The notes: generated by a model not told the origin, from the sequence alone. 64,000 nucleotides of DNA from Phytoactinopolyspora halophila (GCF_003287285.1 NZ_QMIG01000003.1:186001-250000), one strand, 5' to 3'. Numbered from the stretch's first letter, positions 47,378 to 56,777 are shown. Program-made: numbers and translations.

Positions 47378-48088
47378 CTAGCGGGATTGCAGGCGCCGCA
47401 CACCTGCGTCGACGAACGCCGCATGCAGCCGCGTGGTCAGCCGGGCGATCTCCGTGGCGACTTCTTCTGCCCGCCCGGCCGCCTCGGCACTGCGCTGGCG
47501 CAGCAATGGTGTCAGCACCTGCTCGACGAGGTCCACCGTCCGCTCCGCGGAGCTGCGCACTGACCGCAAGTGCCGCGGCTCCAGCCCGTAGCCGGCGAGC
47601 TCTCCCGCAGTTCGTGCCACCAGGAGGGCGTGCGCGTCATAGACGTCCCCCCGGCCGGGCCGGACCAGCGAATACGACTCCAGCTCGCGCAGCAGCTCCT
47701 CGCCGATTCCGGCCGCCTCCAGCAGCGACGAGCGGGTGAGCACGACCTCGTCCTCGCTCGTGTTCTTCGCCGAGACGGCCGTGTATGGTGTGATGCTCCG
47801 CTCGCCGTCGGCCACCAGCTCCATGCCGTGGTCCAGCTGATCTAGCTGTTCCTTGATCACCCGCAAGGGAAGATAGTGATCACGCTGTACCGTCAGCACG
47901 TACCGCAGCCGCGCGACGTCGTCGGGAGTGAAGCGCCGGTAGCCGGACGCCGAACGCTGCGGCTCGACCAGACCCTCGGCCTCCAAGAAACGAATCTTGG
48001 AAATGCTGATGTCGGGAAAATCCGGCCGCAGCTGCGTCAAGACCTCCCCGATGCTCATGGTCTGGCGAGCTGGCAGCGCCGAACTCAC
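47378..48088 (-). CDS. ftsR: MerR-family regulator, FtsR-like (Rv1828 family)
   Basis: The 236-residue protein has MSIGEVLTQLRPDFPDISIS, then KIRFLEAEGLVEPQR and GYRRFTPDDVARLRYVL, the winged helix of the FtsR/Rv1828 group. The corynebacterial homologue activates ftsZ. GTG 48088 overlaps the garA stop (GTGA), so it is translated after the FHA protein. Confidence 0.93.
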   Translation of the reverse strand: MSSALPARQTMSIGEVLTQLRPDFPDISISKIRFLEAEGLVEPQRSASGYRRFTPDDVARLRYVLTVQRDHYLPLRVIKEQLDQLDHGMELVADGERSITPYTAVSAKNTSEDEVVLTRSSLLEAAGIGEELLRELESYSLVRPGRGDVYDAHALLVARTAGELAGYGLEPRHLRSVRSSAERTVDLVEQVLTPLLRQRSAEAAGRAEEVATEIARLTTRLHAAFVDAGVRRLQSR

Positions 48089-48609
48089 GCTGGCCCGCCC
48101 CCGAATCCGTGCTGGCTCGAGTAATAGACGAGCCGATACTTGCCGACCTGGACCTCGTCACCGTTGGCCAGAACGACCTCGTCCACGCGATCGCGGTTCA
48201 CGTAGGTGCCGTTGAGGCTTCCCACATCGGACACCACGAACCCGCCGTCGAACCGCCGGAACTCGGCATGCCGCCGCGACACCGTGACGTCGTCGAGAAA
48301 GATGTCGGAATCCGGATGCCGGCCGACGCTCACGACATCCGAATCCAGCAGGAAGCGGCTGCCCGCATTCGGCCCACGGAGCACCACCAACAACGCGCTG
48401 CCCTCGGGCAGCGCGTCGACGGCGGCCTGATCGCTCGGTGCGAGGTCACCGCGCTCATCCCGCTCCGGCTCCTCACGCGGGATCATCATCGTGCTCGTGC
48501 TGTCGCCGCCGTCGGCATGCGACACACTCGTCGTCATCCTGGTCCCGCACTGTGAGCAGAACCTGGCGTCGCTCGGATTCTCATGCCCGCACTGGGTACA
48601 GAACGGCAT
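48085..48609 (-). CDS. garA: GarA-like FHA-domain protein with N-terminal zinc ribbon
   Basis: The 174-residue protein starts with a zinc ribbon (CTQCGHENPSDARFCSQCG), then a Thr/Ser-rich stretch (DSTSTMMIP) where mycobacterial GarA is phosphorylated. A C-terminal FHA domain follows (VVSVGRHPDSDIFLDDVTVS, RRHAEFRR, SLNGTYVNRD). GarA adjusts 2-oxoglutarate enzymes under serine/threonine kinase control. Start 48609 follows GGGAGG. It is placed beside gcvH as in mycobacteria. Confidence 0.9.
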   Translation of the reverse strand: MPFCTQCGHENPSDARFCSQCGTRMTTSVSHADGGDSTSTMMIPREEPERDERGDLAPSDQAAVDALPEGSALLVVLRGPNAGSRFLLDSDVVSVGRHPDSDIFLDDVTVSRRHAEFRRFDGGFVVSDVGSLNGTYVNRDRVDEVVLANGDEVQVGKYRLVYYSSQHGFGGGPA

Positions 48610-48771
48610 CGGCTCGGCCTCCCGCCGCTGGTGTCCGCGGCTCAACGTCATCGGCGTGTCGAGAGTCTAGTGTCTAACCCTCGACTCTCGCCTGAGGGTT
48701 GCGAAAGATAGTGGCAACTTATGGCTGGAGCAGGCCCAGGGTCAACTTCCGCTCGCTCGCCCGGAAGCTCA

Positions 48772-49158
48772 TCAACCTTCGACCTGGGCGCGGTATTCGT
48801 CGGCGCTCAACAACCCATCGAAGGCGTTGGGATCCGCCGGCACGATCTCGATCATCCAGCCCTCGCCATAGGGATCGCTGTTGATCTTCTCCGGTGTGGC
48901 ATCGAGCTGCTCGTTGCGCGCGACCACCCGGCCGCTCACCGGAGCGTAGAGGTCGCTCACACTCTTGGTGGACTCGAGCTCTCCACAGGTCTCTCCGCCC
49001 GTGACCTCATCTCCCACTGCCGGCAGCTGGACGTACACGATGTCGCCGAGCTGCTCCTGGGCGAAGTCGGTAATCCCCACCCGGAGGCTGCCTTCGGCCT
49101 CGCCGGGGCTGCGCACCCACTCATGCTCGGCCGTGTACTTCAAGTCTTCGGGATACAT
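48772..49158 (-). CDS. gcvH: Glycine cleavage system H protein
   Basis: The 128-residue protein has YTAEHEWVRSPGEAEGSLRVG, then GITDFAQEQLGDIVYV and the lipoyl lysine in ELESTKSVSDLYAP (Lys65). It carries the aminomethyl group between P, T and L proteins. It sits in the conserved envelope/regulator block, 5 kb from gcvP, in the actinobacterial order. Confidence 0.97.
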   Translation of the reverse strand: MYPEDLKYTAEHEWVRSPGEAEGSLRVGITDFAQEQLGDIVYVQLPAVGDEVTGGETCGELESTKSVSDLYAPVSGRVVARNEQLDATPEKINSDPYGEGWMIEIVPADPNAFDGLLSADEYRAQVEG

Positions 49159-49258
49159 GGGACGAACCCGCCTCCTTCGATATCGTCACGCCGCGCGTCT
49201 CCTGACGCGCACTGACCTGTGATGGTGTGCACGCCACATCATCACACGCCGGGCGTCA

Positions 49259-50056
49259 CTACTCGTCCTCTGGTACCGGACGCAGATGCTCCGGCTCGCT
49301 CACCTCGTGCAACACATCAACCGTGAGCTCGTCGAACTGGGTGACCGTGGCCTCGGCACCTTCCGACTCGACCTTGCTCACCACGCCCTGGGGAAAGTGC
49401 ATCGCCTCTTCAAGATTGACCGGATCTCCGATGGCGGTGATGACGTACGGGGGCACCATCTCGACACCGGATACGCGCAGCCTCCCGGATTCCAATGTGA
49501 CGAAATACGTACTGGTGACCACCCGCACCGCCGACTCGTTGCCCAGGCCCTCGATCTGGATCGCCTCGGCCCCGGCCGAGCGCAACTCCTGGATGGCTCC
49601 GTAGATGATGTCCGAACGGACAACCCTGTCCGGGTCGCTGATGGTGAGCTGGATGCCCGGTCCCTCTGCCTCCGCCGTCCCGGCCAGGATCTCCGTCTGC
49701 AGCAGCCTTTCCTGGGCCTGTTCGAGTGCCACGTTCTCCGAGTCGGCGCTGCTGATCAGCTCGTCCCGGTTGCGCCGCAGTTCGGAGATCTCCTCCTCGA
49801 GCCGGTCGCCTTGCCGGGTGAGGCCGTCGTAGATCTGCAACAGTTCGTCGCGCCGCGCGTTCGCCAGCGCGTCCTCGTCGTCGCCCCGCACCTGTACGAC
49901 CGCTGCGAATCCCAGCATGGCGACGAGCACGCCGACGGCCACGTGATTGCGCTGCGGCCGCTTGGTCATCGCCCGCCAGAAGCGCTTGGCCCCCGAAGGC
50001 TTCGCGGGCGTGAACCGGGGCTCGTCGGATTCGCGTTCCGGCGCGTCGTCAGGCAT
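49259..50056 (-). CDS. DUF881 membrane-anchored protein (second copy)
   Basis: The 265-residue protein has one membrane segment (HVAVGVLVAMLGFAAVVQV), a coiled coil (about residues 65-115) and a DUF881 domain (GPGIQLTISDPDRVV, YGAIQELRSAGAEAIQI). It corresponds to one of Rv1823/Rv1825. DUF881 proteins occur next to the small basic protein and division genes; function is unknown. It starts six bases after the sbp stop. Confidence 0.92.
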   Translation of the reverse strand: MPDDAPERESDEPRFTPAKPSGAKRFWRAMTKRPQRNHVAVGVLVAMLGFAAVVQVRGDDEDALANARRDELLQIYDGLTRQGDRLEEEISELRRNRDELISSADSENVALEQAQERLLQTEILAGTAEAEGPGIQLTISDPDRVVRSDIIYGAIQELRSAGAEAIQIEGLGNESAVRVVTSTYFVTLESGRLRVSGVEMVPPYVITAIGDPVNLEEAMHFPQGVVSKVESEGAEATVTQFDELTVDVLHEVSEPEHLRPVPEDE

Positions 50057-50062
50057 ACCCGA

Positions 50063-50395
50063 TCACGCTCCGAAGACCTCGCGCCGGATGCTGGCCACGT
50101 TGGTGAAAATCCGGATACCCAGCACGACGATCACGGCAGTCGACAGCTGCGCGCCCACCCCCAGCTGGTCACCGAGGAAGACGATGAGCGCAGCGATCAA
50201 CACGTTCGCGACGAACGAAACGACGAACACCTTGTCGTCGAAGATTCCCTCCATGACGGCCTTGATGCCGCCGAACACCGCGTCGAGCGCGGCGACGATC
50301 GCAATCGGCAAATACGGCTGCAAGGCGAGCGGCACCGAGACGTCGAGCAGCAACCCGGCAATGACACCCGCCAGGAGTCCAATGGCGGGAATCAC
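50063..50395 (-). CDS. sbp: Small basic protein, DUF1290
   Basis: The 110-residue protein has three to four membrane segments (MIPAIGLLAGVIAGLLLDV, YLPIAIVAALDAVFGGIKAV) and matches the DUF1290/Sbp family. GTG 50395 overlaps the upstream DUF881 stop (GTGA). In Bacillus sbp lies next to ftsA/ftsZ; in actinobacteria it lies between two DUF881 genes, as here. Confidence 0.93.
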   Translation of the reverse strand: MIPAIGLLAGVIAGLLLDVSVPLALQPYLPIAIVAALDAVFGGIKAVMEGIFDDKVFVVSFVANVLIAALIVFLGDQLGVGAQLSTAVIVVLGIRIFTNVASIRREVFGA

Positions 50396-51276
50396 GATGC
50401 CTCCCGGGGATGCTTCGCATACAACAGGTCCATGCTCGCGGCCGGCAAGACCAGAGACTCTTCGGCGCGAACGAAAGACTCGACATCATAGCTGGCAGCT
50501 ACCCGGAGCATGTCACCACCCGGGCCCTCGTTGAACTCGTGCGGCAATGTCTGCGAGTCTCCTATCGCCTTGACATGGTACGGAGGGCGCATCGGTTGAT
50601 TCTGCACGTGGATGACGTTGTCCGCTATCCTGATCGCGCTCAGCGCGGTGAGACGCTGACCATTGATACTGATGGCCTCCGCTCCGGCCAGCCATAAACC
50701 GTTCACCACATTCCGCAGGTCGACGTCCAAGACGCGCGCCATGTCGGGGCGCTCCGCCGCCTCGGGGTTCTCTGCATCGTCGAGGATGACAGACACGCCG
50801 GGCCCGGAGACCGGCAGGGTACCGGCAGCCTGCTGAAGCCGCTGTAGCTCCTCGCGGACGCGCTGTCCCTCTGCCGTCTTGCGTAGCTCGACGTCTTCGA
50901 GCTCGTTGATCTCCGCCTGTAGCTCGTCGACCGTGTCCTGCAAACGTTCGGTCTGGCTCTCCTGGCTGCGGATCCGCTCGATCAGCCCTTCGCGCTCGGC
51001 CGACGCGATGCCCGCCTGCCCCTGCGCCTGCAAGGCCGCGACCGTCAGCAACAGGCCCAGGGCGAGCATCCCGATCACCAGGGCCGGAGAGAACCTGTTC
51101 TTCGATCGGGCGTGCGGATCCTCGCTCTCATTCCGGCGACGCTGCGCCGCCCGCTCGTACCCGGGCTCCAGCGGCTGCGCGAAGATGTTGTTGAGCAACG
51201 ACATCGAGGCGTCGCGAGGACGCGTGCCGGCGGATTTCGCACCCGGCGCCGTCATGTCGTCCGCCCGTCGTCCCAC
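50392..51276 (-). CDS. DUF881 membrane-anchored protein (first copy)
   Basis: The product is 294 residues from GTG 51276 (287 from ATG 51255, which is equally possible). A membrane segment (VIGMLALGLLLTVAALQAQ) is followed by a long coiled coil (about 85-135, LQDTVDELQAEINELEDVEL) and a DUF881 domain (SGPGVSVILDDAENP). It pairs with the second copy around sbp; the three may form an envelope or division-related complex. Confidence 0.92.
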   Translation of the reverse strand: MGRRADDMTAPGAKSAGTRPRDASMSLLNNIFAQPLEPGYERAAQRRRNESEDPHARSKNRFSPALVIGMLALGLLLTVAALQAQGQAGIASAEREGLIERIRSQESQTERLQDTVDELQAEINELEDVELRKTAEGQRVREELQRLQQAAGTLPVSGPGVSVILDDAENPEAAERPDMARVLDVDLRNVVNGLWLAGAEAISINGQRLTALSAIRIADNVIHVQNQPMRPPYHVKAIGDSQTLPHEFNEGPGGDMLRVAASYDVESFVRAEESLVLPAASMDLLYAKHPREAS

Positions 51277-51314
51277 GTCTATTGGCCTTCGCTACCTGGA
51301 TGCACGTCCTCGTG

Positions 51315-51902
51315 TCACGCCGACGTCTCGCGCAATACGCGGCGCACCTGTTCGGCATAGAGAATGCCCGCCCACCAATATAAGGCCACTCCCCATATGG
51401 CAAATGCCCAACCGAACACCTGTGCCAACATAGGCAGCGTACCCTCGCCGATACTGAGCAGCAAGAGGGGAAATGCGTACAGCAGGCAGAAGGTCGCGGC
51501 CTTGCCGAGAAAGTGGACGGGAAGCGCGAACAGGCCACGCCGGCGGAGGAACGGGACCAGGCACACCAGAAAGGCGTCCCGAGATACCAGCAAGATCGCA
51601 AACCACAACGGAATGATCTCACGAATCGTGAACGCGCCCACCGTGGTCAGGATGTACAGGCGGTCGGCCAGGGGGTCGAGCGTCTCCCCCAGCTTGCTGA
51701 CTTGATTCCAGCGCCGCGCCAGCTTTCCATCCAGGTAGTCGCTAAAGCCCGCGAACGCCAGTATGGCCAGCGCCAGGAAATCCCGCTCCTCGACGAGGAT
51801 CAGCCACAGGAAGAGCGGGACACCGAGCAGCCGCAAGAGCGACAACAGGTTCGGTATGGTGAAGATCCGGTTGGTCCGTACCCCCGTCTCTTGGACATCC
51901 AC
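51315..51902 (-). CDS. CDP-alcohol phosphatidyltransferase (PgsA-like)
   Basis: The 195-residue membrane protein has the family signature DGKLARRWNQVSKLGETLDPLADR (DGxxAR...G...D...D) near residue 58, and several membrane segments. It makes phosphatidylglycerol phosphate or a related lipid, and corresponds to Rv1822 (PgsA2) in gene order. It begins the transcriptional block that continues through the DUF881 genes. Confidence 0.93.
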   Translation of the reverse strand: MDVQETGVRTNRIFTIPNLLSLLRLLGVPLFLWLILVEERDFLALAILAFAGFSDYLDGKLARRWNQVSKLGETLDPLADRLYILTTVGAFTIREIIPLWFAILLVSRDAFLVCLVPFLRRRGLFALPVHFLGKAATFCLLYAFPLLLLSIGEGTLPMLAQVFGWAFAIWGVALYWWAGILYAEQVRRVLRETSA

Positions 51903-52143
51903 GCGCGCCGCCCTCCTACCGCGCTCGCCGGTGCGCAGTCACCACCGTACATCGCAGTTCGTGCGCAGGTCATTCAGCCATCGCAGTCCACTCTAGGCAC
52001 CAGTCGATGGCGCGTGGCGACACGGTCGCCATCACCACCTGAATGTCGTCTGTGGTTGGCCGGAACGTCACATCGATCAGGGCGGAGCGCAATGGCACGG
52101 CATCATTGACGTTCGCACGGCGATTCCCCGAGCGGCCGACAAC

Positions 52144-52169
52144 ACTTTGGCATACTAATGACCCAAAGT
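52144..52169. promoter_or_regulatory. 26-bp palindromic operator upstream of the PTS operon
   Basis: Outer half-sites ACTTTGG (52144-52150) and CCAAAGT (52163-52169) flank CATACTAATGAC. It lies about 80 bp before the IIA start and includes a -10-like TACTAAT. A closely related 26-bp palindrome lies at 56687-56712. The rest of the 345-bp gap 51903-52248 shows no gene. Confidence 0.6.
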
Positions 52170-52248
52170 GGGCCCTGAGAGGCTAAGCTTCGCTCTCACG
52201 GACCGCTGCTCACCATCGCACCCGCATCTGGACGCAGAGGAGTTGCCC

Positions 52249-52701
52249 GTGAGCGTGAACTTGGCCGACGAACTGACGTCCATCGTCACGCGGGCCACGG
52301 CCGACGACTGGCGCGCCGCCATCACGCTCGCCGGCGACGGGCTAGTGGCCGGCGGCGTCGCCACCGAGGACTACACACGCGAGATGATCGAGACGGTCGA
52401 GGAGCACGGCTCGTATATCGTCATCGCTCCGGGTCTCGCCCTGGCGCACGCCCGCCCCTCACCAGCCGTCCTCAAGACCGGCCTGAGCTGGGTCGGTCTC
52501 GATACGCCCGTGGAATTCGGTCATCCGACCAACGACCCCGTCCGCCTGGTGATCGGTCTTGCCGCGACCGACCACGACGGCCACATCGCCATCATGGCCG
52601 CCTTAGCCCAAGCCCTCGTCGATCCCGTGCGCCGCGAGCGCCTGGCCGACGCCGCCGACGCCGATGAGGTGCGGGCACTGCTCGCCGACGATTCGCACTA
52701 G
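52249..52701 (+). CDS. PTS IIA component, ascorbate/sugar-acid type
   Basis: GTG 52249 follows GAGGAG and gives 150 residues. The domain is the mannitol/ascorbate-type IIA with active-site His67 in APGLALAHARP and GLSWVGLDTPVEFGHP. It passes phosphate from HPr to IIB. It is first in a IIA-IIB-IIC operon, with operator 52144-52169 upstream. Confidence 0.92.
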   Translation: MSVNLADELTSIVTRATADDWRAAITLAGDGLVAGGVATEDYTREMIETVEEHGSYIVIAPGLALAHARPSPAVLKTGLSWVGLDTPVEFGHPTNDPVRLVIGLAATDHDGHIAIMAALAQALVDPVRRERLADAADADEVRALLADDSH

Positions 52702-52753
52702 AACATGGAGCCGGCCGATCGCCGGCCGGACCGGCCACCAGGAGGGAGTTCCA

Positions 52754-53026
52754 ATGAAGATCGTCGCAGTCTGTGGCATGGGGATAGGAACATCTGTCCT
52801 CCTCAAGATGAACACTGAGCAGGCGCTCCAGAGCCTGGGTGTCGACGCCGAGGTCGAGGCGGCCGACATCGGTGTTGCGCGGGGCGCGGCACGAACGGCT
52901 CAGATTGTGCTCACGTCCGCCGAGCTGGCAGACGAGATCGGTGACGTCCCGGCTACGGTCATCGTGGTCGACAGCTTCTTCGACGTCGACGAAATCAGCC
53001 AGAAGCTCCGGGACGCACTCGAGTAA
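52754..53026 (+). CDS. PTS IIB component, ascorbate type
   Basis: The 90-residue protein has the phosphorylated Cys7 in KIVAVCGMGIGTSVLLKM, as in UlaB/SgaB. GGAGGGAG precedes the ATG at 52754. It takes phosphate from IIA and gives it to the sugar crossing IIC. Confidence 0.95.
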   Translation: MKIVAVCGMGIGTSVLLKMNTEQALQSLGVDAEVEAADIGVARGAARTAQIVLTSAELADEIGDVPATVIVVDSFFDVDEISQKLRDALE

Positions 53027-53073
53027 CACCTCCAGAAACCGACGCCAGACGTCCGAGAACAGGAGGCTCCACG

Positions 53074-54591
53074 ATGGAGTGGCTCGCAGGAATCCTCGAC
53101 TTCATAGGCCAGCAGATATTGAACGTGCCGGCCTATCTCATCGGCATTATCACCGCGGTCGGCCTCATCGCCCTGCGGCGTCCCGTTGGCCAGGTCATCG
53201 GCGGAGGCTTCAAGGCCGCCTTGGGTTTCCTCATCCTCGGCGCCGGTGCGGGAGTCGTGATCGAATCGCTGGATCCGCTCGGTGAACTGATCCTCGCGGT
53301 CACTGGTGCCCAGGGCGTCATCCCCACCAACGAGGTCATCACGGCGATCGCGTCCGAGCAGTACGGAACCACGAGTGCCTACGTACTGGTTCTCGGGTTC
53401 GTCGTCATGCTCCTGCTCGCCCGATTCACCCCATTGAAGTACATCTTTCTCACCGGCCACCACATGGTCTTCATGGCGCTACTGCTCTCCGTGGTGCTCA
53501 CCGTGGGGTTCGGCACAGACCTCGACTGGCTTGTCATCATCATCGGTGCGTTGCTGCTCGGCGTGATCATGGTAGTCATGCCGGCGTTCGCGCACCCGTG
53601 GACCAAGAAGATCACCGGCGACGACACCATCGCCATCGGGCACTTCAGCACCCTCGGCTACATCGCGGCCGGCGCCACCGGGCAAGCCACGGGCCGGCGT
53701 AGCAAGTCGACCGAGGACGTCAACTTCCCGCAGAGCTTGCGCTTCCTGCGCGATTCAATGGTCGCGACTGCCGTCTCCATGGTGCTGATTTACATGGCGT
53801 TTGCCATTTGGGGGCTCGTCTCCCTGTCCGCCGACGAGGCCCTCGGTATTCTCGACTCCGAGAACCGAGGAGCATTCCTCATGGACGCTTTCGCCCAGGC
53901 GTTGCAGTTCGGCGTCGGCGTCGCGATCATCCTCTACGGCGTGCGCACCATCCTGGGCGAGCTCGTCCCGGCGTTCCAGGGAATCGCGGCCAAGGTGGTG
54001 CCCGGCGCCAAGCCTGCCCTAGACATCCCGATCGTGTTCCCGTACGCGGCCAATGCCGTGCTCATCGGCTTCCTGGCGTCGTTCTTGGGCGGTCTGGTGA
54101 GCCTGGCTGTGCTCGCAGCGTGGCTCGAGCCGGCCTTCGGTCTCGCGCTCATCTTGCCCGGCATGGTTCCCCACTTCTTCACGGGAGGCGGCGCCGGTGT
54201 CTACGGCAACGCGACCGGCGGGCGCATCGGCGCCGCACTCGGCGGATTTGTCAACGGCATCCTCATCACCTTCCTACCCGCCGGGCTGCTCGAGGTGTTG
54301 GGCGAACTCGGGGTCGAGAACAGTACGTTCGGTGACACCGACTTCGGCTGGTTCGGCATCATCATCGGCAGCGGACTGCTCGGCAGCACCGCACTCGGAG
54401 TCATCCTGAGCGTGCTCATCGGTCTGGTCCTCCTGGTCGGAGCCTGGATCTTCCAGGTCCGGCTGGTGGAGACCGGATGGGTACCCGGCGTCCGGCGCGA
54501 CGCCTGGCTCGAAGAGCAGAAGGCGGCGGAGGAGCAACCGCGAAGCGAAAACCCGGACTCGGGCATATCCGAGGCCCACACGTCCGAATAG
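53074..54591 (+). CDS. PTS IIC component, ascorbate type (UlaA family)
   Basis: The 505-residue membrane protein has about 11 helices. UlaA features include GGGFKAALGFLILGAGAGVVI, then DDTIAIGHFSTLGYIAAGATG and HFFTGGGAGVYGNATGG. UlaA-type IIC carries L-ascorbate or related sugar acids. No ula-type lactonase, decarboxylase or epimerase genes follow, so the sugar is not known; the nearby transketolase suggests a pentose intermediate. Confidence 0.94.
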   Translation: MEWLAGILDFIGQQILNVPAYLIGIITAVGLIALRRPVGQVIGGGFKAALGFLILGAGAGVVIESLDPLGELILAVTGAQGVIPTNEVITAIASEQYGTTSAYVLVLGFVVMLLLARFTPLKYIFLTGHHMVFMALLLSVVLTVGFGTDLDWLVIIIGALLLGVIMVVMPAFAHPWTKKITGDDTIAIGHFSTLGYIAAGATGQATGRRSKSTEDVNFPQSLRFLRDSMVATAVSMVLIYMAFAIWGLVSLSADEALGILDSENRGAFLMDAFAQALQFGVGVAIILYGVRTILGELVPAFQGIAAKVVPGAKPALDIPIVFPYAANAVLIGFLASFLGGLVSLAVLAAWLEPAFGLALILPGMVPHFFTGGGAGVYGNATGGRIGAALGGFVNGILITFLPAGLLEVLGELGVENSTFGDTDFGWFGIIIGSGLLGSTALGVILSVLIGLVLLVGAWIFQVRLVETGWVPGVRRDAWLEEQKAAEEQPRSENPDSGISEAHTSE

Positions 54592-54598
54592 CCCCGGC

Positions 54599-54640
54599 GT
54601 GCGGTCCTGGCTCACCGGTGCTGGCGAGCCAGCACCGCAC
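54599..54640. terminator. Bidirectional hairpin between PTS IIC and transketolase genes
   Basis: GTGCGGTCCTGGCTC (54599-54613) and GAGCCAGCACCGCAC (54626-54640) form a 15-bp stem with one mismatch and a 12-base loop. It lies between convergent genes and overlaps the transketolase stop codon. No long U-run. Confidence 0.55.
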
Positions 54641-56679
54641 GCGCGGCCGATAGGATGGCATCACGGTGCATGCCGCGCCGGCGCATGACCGAGGGACCGT
54701 CCCCAGACTCGCCGAACTCGTCGACGCTGACCACCTCGCCGTCCCGTCCGGTCCAGCGGTACCAGGCGTCACCTCGTCCGGCCTCGACGGCCACCCGGGC
54801 CGCGAGCCCGGACGGCAGGACCGATTCCATATGCCCGGCGCCGGATTCGAGGAACCATTCCACGCATGGCATCGAGACCACCCGCACGGCCACTCCCTCG
54901 CCCGCGAGGCGGCGTGCCGCCTCGACGGCGAGATGTACCTCGCTGCCCGTGGCAATGATGGCGAGCGCATCACCATCGCGATATTGCCAGGCGACGTACC
55001 CACCGTTGGCCACCCCCGCCGCCACATCGGCGCTCCGGCAGCACCGGAACGTCCTGGCGGGACAGGATGAATGCCGTCGGCCGCTTGGTCTCCGTGTAGA
55101 CACGTCTCCACGCGGCAATAACCTCGGCGGCATCGGCGGGACGCACCACGTCGAGCCCGGGAACCGTGCGCAGCGAGGCGAGCTGCTCGACCGGCTGATG
55201 GGTGGGGCCGTCCTCACCGACGGCCACGGAATCGTGAGTGAACACGTACACGACGGGAAGCCGCATGAGGGCGGCGAGCCGAATGGCAGGACGCATGTAA
55301 TCGCTGAACACCAGATACGTCGATCCGTACGGCCGCCACGGTCCGTGCAGGGCGACGCCATTGAGCATGGCCGCCATGGCGTGCTCACGGACTCCGAAAG
55401 CCACGAACTCGCCACCAGGGTTCATCCGGGAAAAGCGTTTGCCGGCCACGGCCACGTTCGTCGAGCCAGACAGGTCGGCCGACCCGCCCCACAGCCGGCT
55501 ACGTGGTGCCGATGCGTCGTGCATTGCCGAGATGACGGCACCGTTGCTCTTCCGGGTGGCCACGGACGTGCCCGGTTCCGGAACGGCAAGCGAGTCGAGC
55601 ACAGTGCCGCCCGCTCCGTTGCTGTCGCCGTTCACCTCGTCGAGCCTGCCGGCGCGGAACGTGGTCCACTCGGCGACCGCGCACGCATCCCGTGCCGCCC
55701 ATCGGTTGACCGCGGCGCGCCAGTCGGCTTCCAGCCGCGCACCGCGCTCCCGGGCCCGCCGGCCGAAGGCGAGCGCGGGCGCGGTGACAAGCTCGTCGAG
55801 TCCGGCATCGGCCGGGAAGCCGAGCTTCGACTTGACGGCGGCCACCTCATCGTCGCCAAAACCCCCGGCGTGAGCGGCCGGTGTTCCCGAGAACCGCTCC
55901 GATGGCCACCCGATGATGCTGCGGATGGGGACCAGGGTGGGCGCTCCCGTCCGTTCGGCAGCCTTGCCGAGCACGTCCTCGATGTGGTGAATATCGAGCG
56001 GGTCGTCGATCTCCAGGACGCGCCAGCCGTAGGCGCGGTAACGTGACCGCACGTCCTCGGTACACGCCTCGTCTGTGCGGCCGTCGATGGTCACGCGATT
56101 GTCGTCCCAGATCACCACCAGGTTATCTACCCCCAATGTCCCGGCCAGGCTGGCGGCCTCGGCGCTGACGCCTTCTTGCAGGCAGCCATCGCCCGCGACT
56201 GCCCAGATCGTGTGATCGAGCATCCCCGTACCGGAAGCGAACACGGCGGACTCATGCAGGCCAGCCAGGGCCATCCCGACCGCGGAGGCGACGCCCTGGC
56301 CGAGTGGGCCGGTGGTCATCGATACGCCCGGCGCGTGCCCGTACTCGGGATGTCCCGGCGTGCGCGGGTCGAGACCGCGGCTGGCGTCGAGATCCTCGAG
56401 CTCGAGCCCGTAACCGGTGAGATATAGCTGCATGTAGAGCAGGAGGCTGGCGTGCCCCGCCGACAGGACGAAGCGGTCGCGGGCCTCCCAGCGCGGGTTG
56501 GCGGGATTGTGCCGCATGACGCGGTGGAACAGCACGTGGGCGAGCGGGGCGAGGGCCATCGCGGTACCGGCATGCCCATGTCCCTTGTGCTGCACGACGT
56601 GGGCGGGAACGGCGACGGCGGCCGCAATGGCCGCGGCTTCGGCGGGATCGGACGACAGGCGTATGGGGGCTACGCTCAC
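54612..56679 (-). pseudogene. tkt: Transketolase, frameshifted near the C-terminal domain
   Basis: From GTG 56679 the minus strand encodes the TPP domain (GDGCLQEGVSAEAASLAGTL, VIWDDNRVTIDG) and middle domain (FVAFGVREHAMAAMLNGVAL, EDGPTHQPVEQLASLR). The reading frame then runs past DVPVLPERR into an unrelated tail ending at 54970. The correct C-terminal domain continues in another frame (VANGGYVAW, ALAIIATGSEVHLAVEAARR, ending at 54612). The frames part between 55036 and 55013, and a run of five G bases (55013-55017 as C on plus) is the likely slip site. It is divergent from the ROK regulator gene, with a palindromic operator between. As written it lacks its third domain. Confidence 0.85.
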
Positions 56680-56686
56680 GATCGAT

Positions 56687-56712
56687 ACTTTGGTATATAG
56701 ATATACAAAAGT
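56687..56712. promoter_or_regulatory. 26-bp palindromic operator between transketolase and ROK genes
   Basis: Half-sites ACTTTGGTATAT (56687-56698) and ATATACAAAAGT (56701-56712) pair at 11 of 12 positions around AG. It resembles the PTS operator at 52144 (same length, same ends ACTTTGG and AAAGT). It contains TATAGAT, a -10-like sequence, and is very AT-rich for this genome. AGTCAA (56710-56715) gives TTGACT on the minus strand, a -35-like element. Confidence 0.65.
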
Positions 56713-56777
56713 CAATGTCAGTCCGACCTTGCGGCCCGTACGATATGAAGTATCCAAGACGAGCGGAGGTGTTGAGC

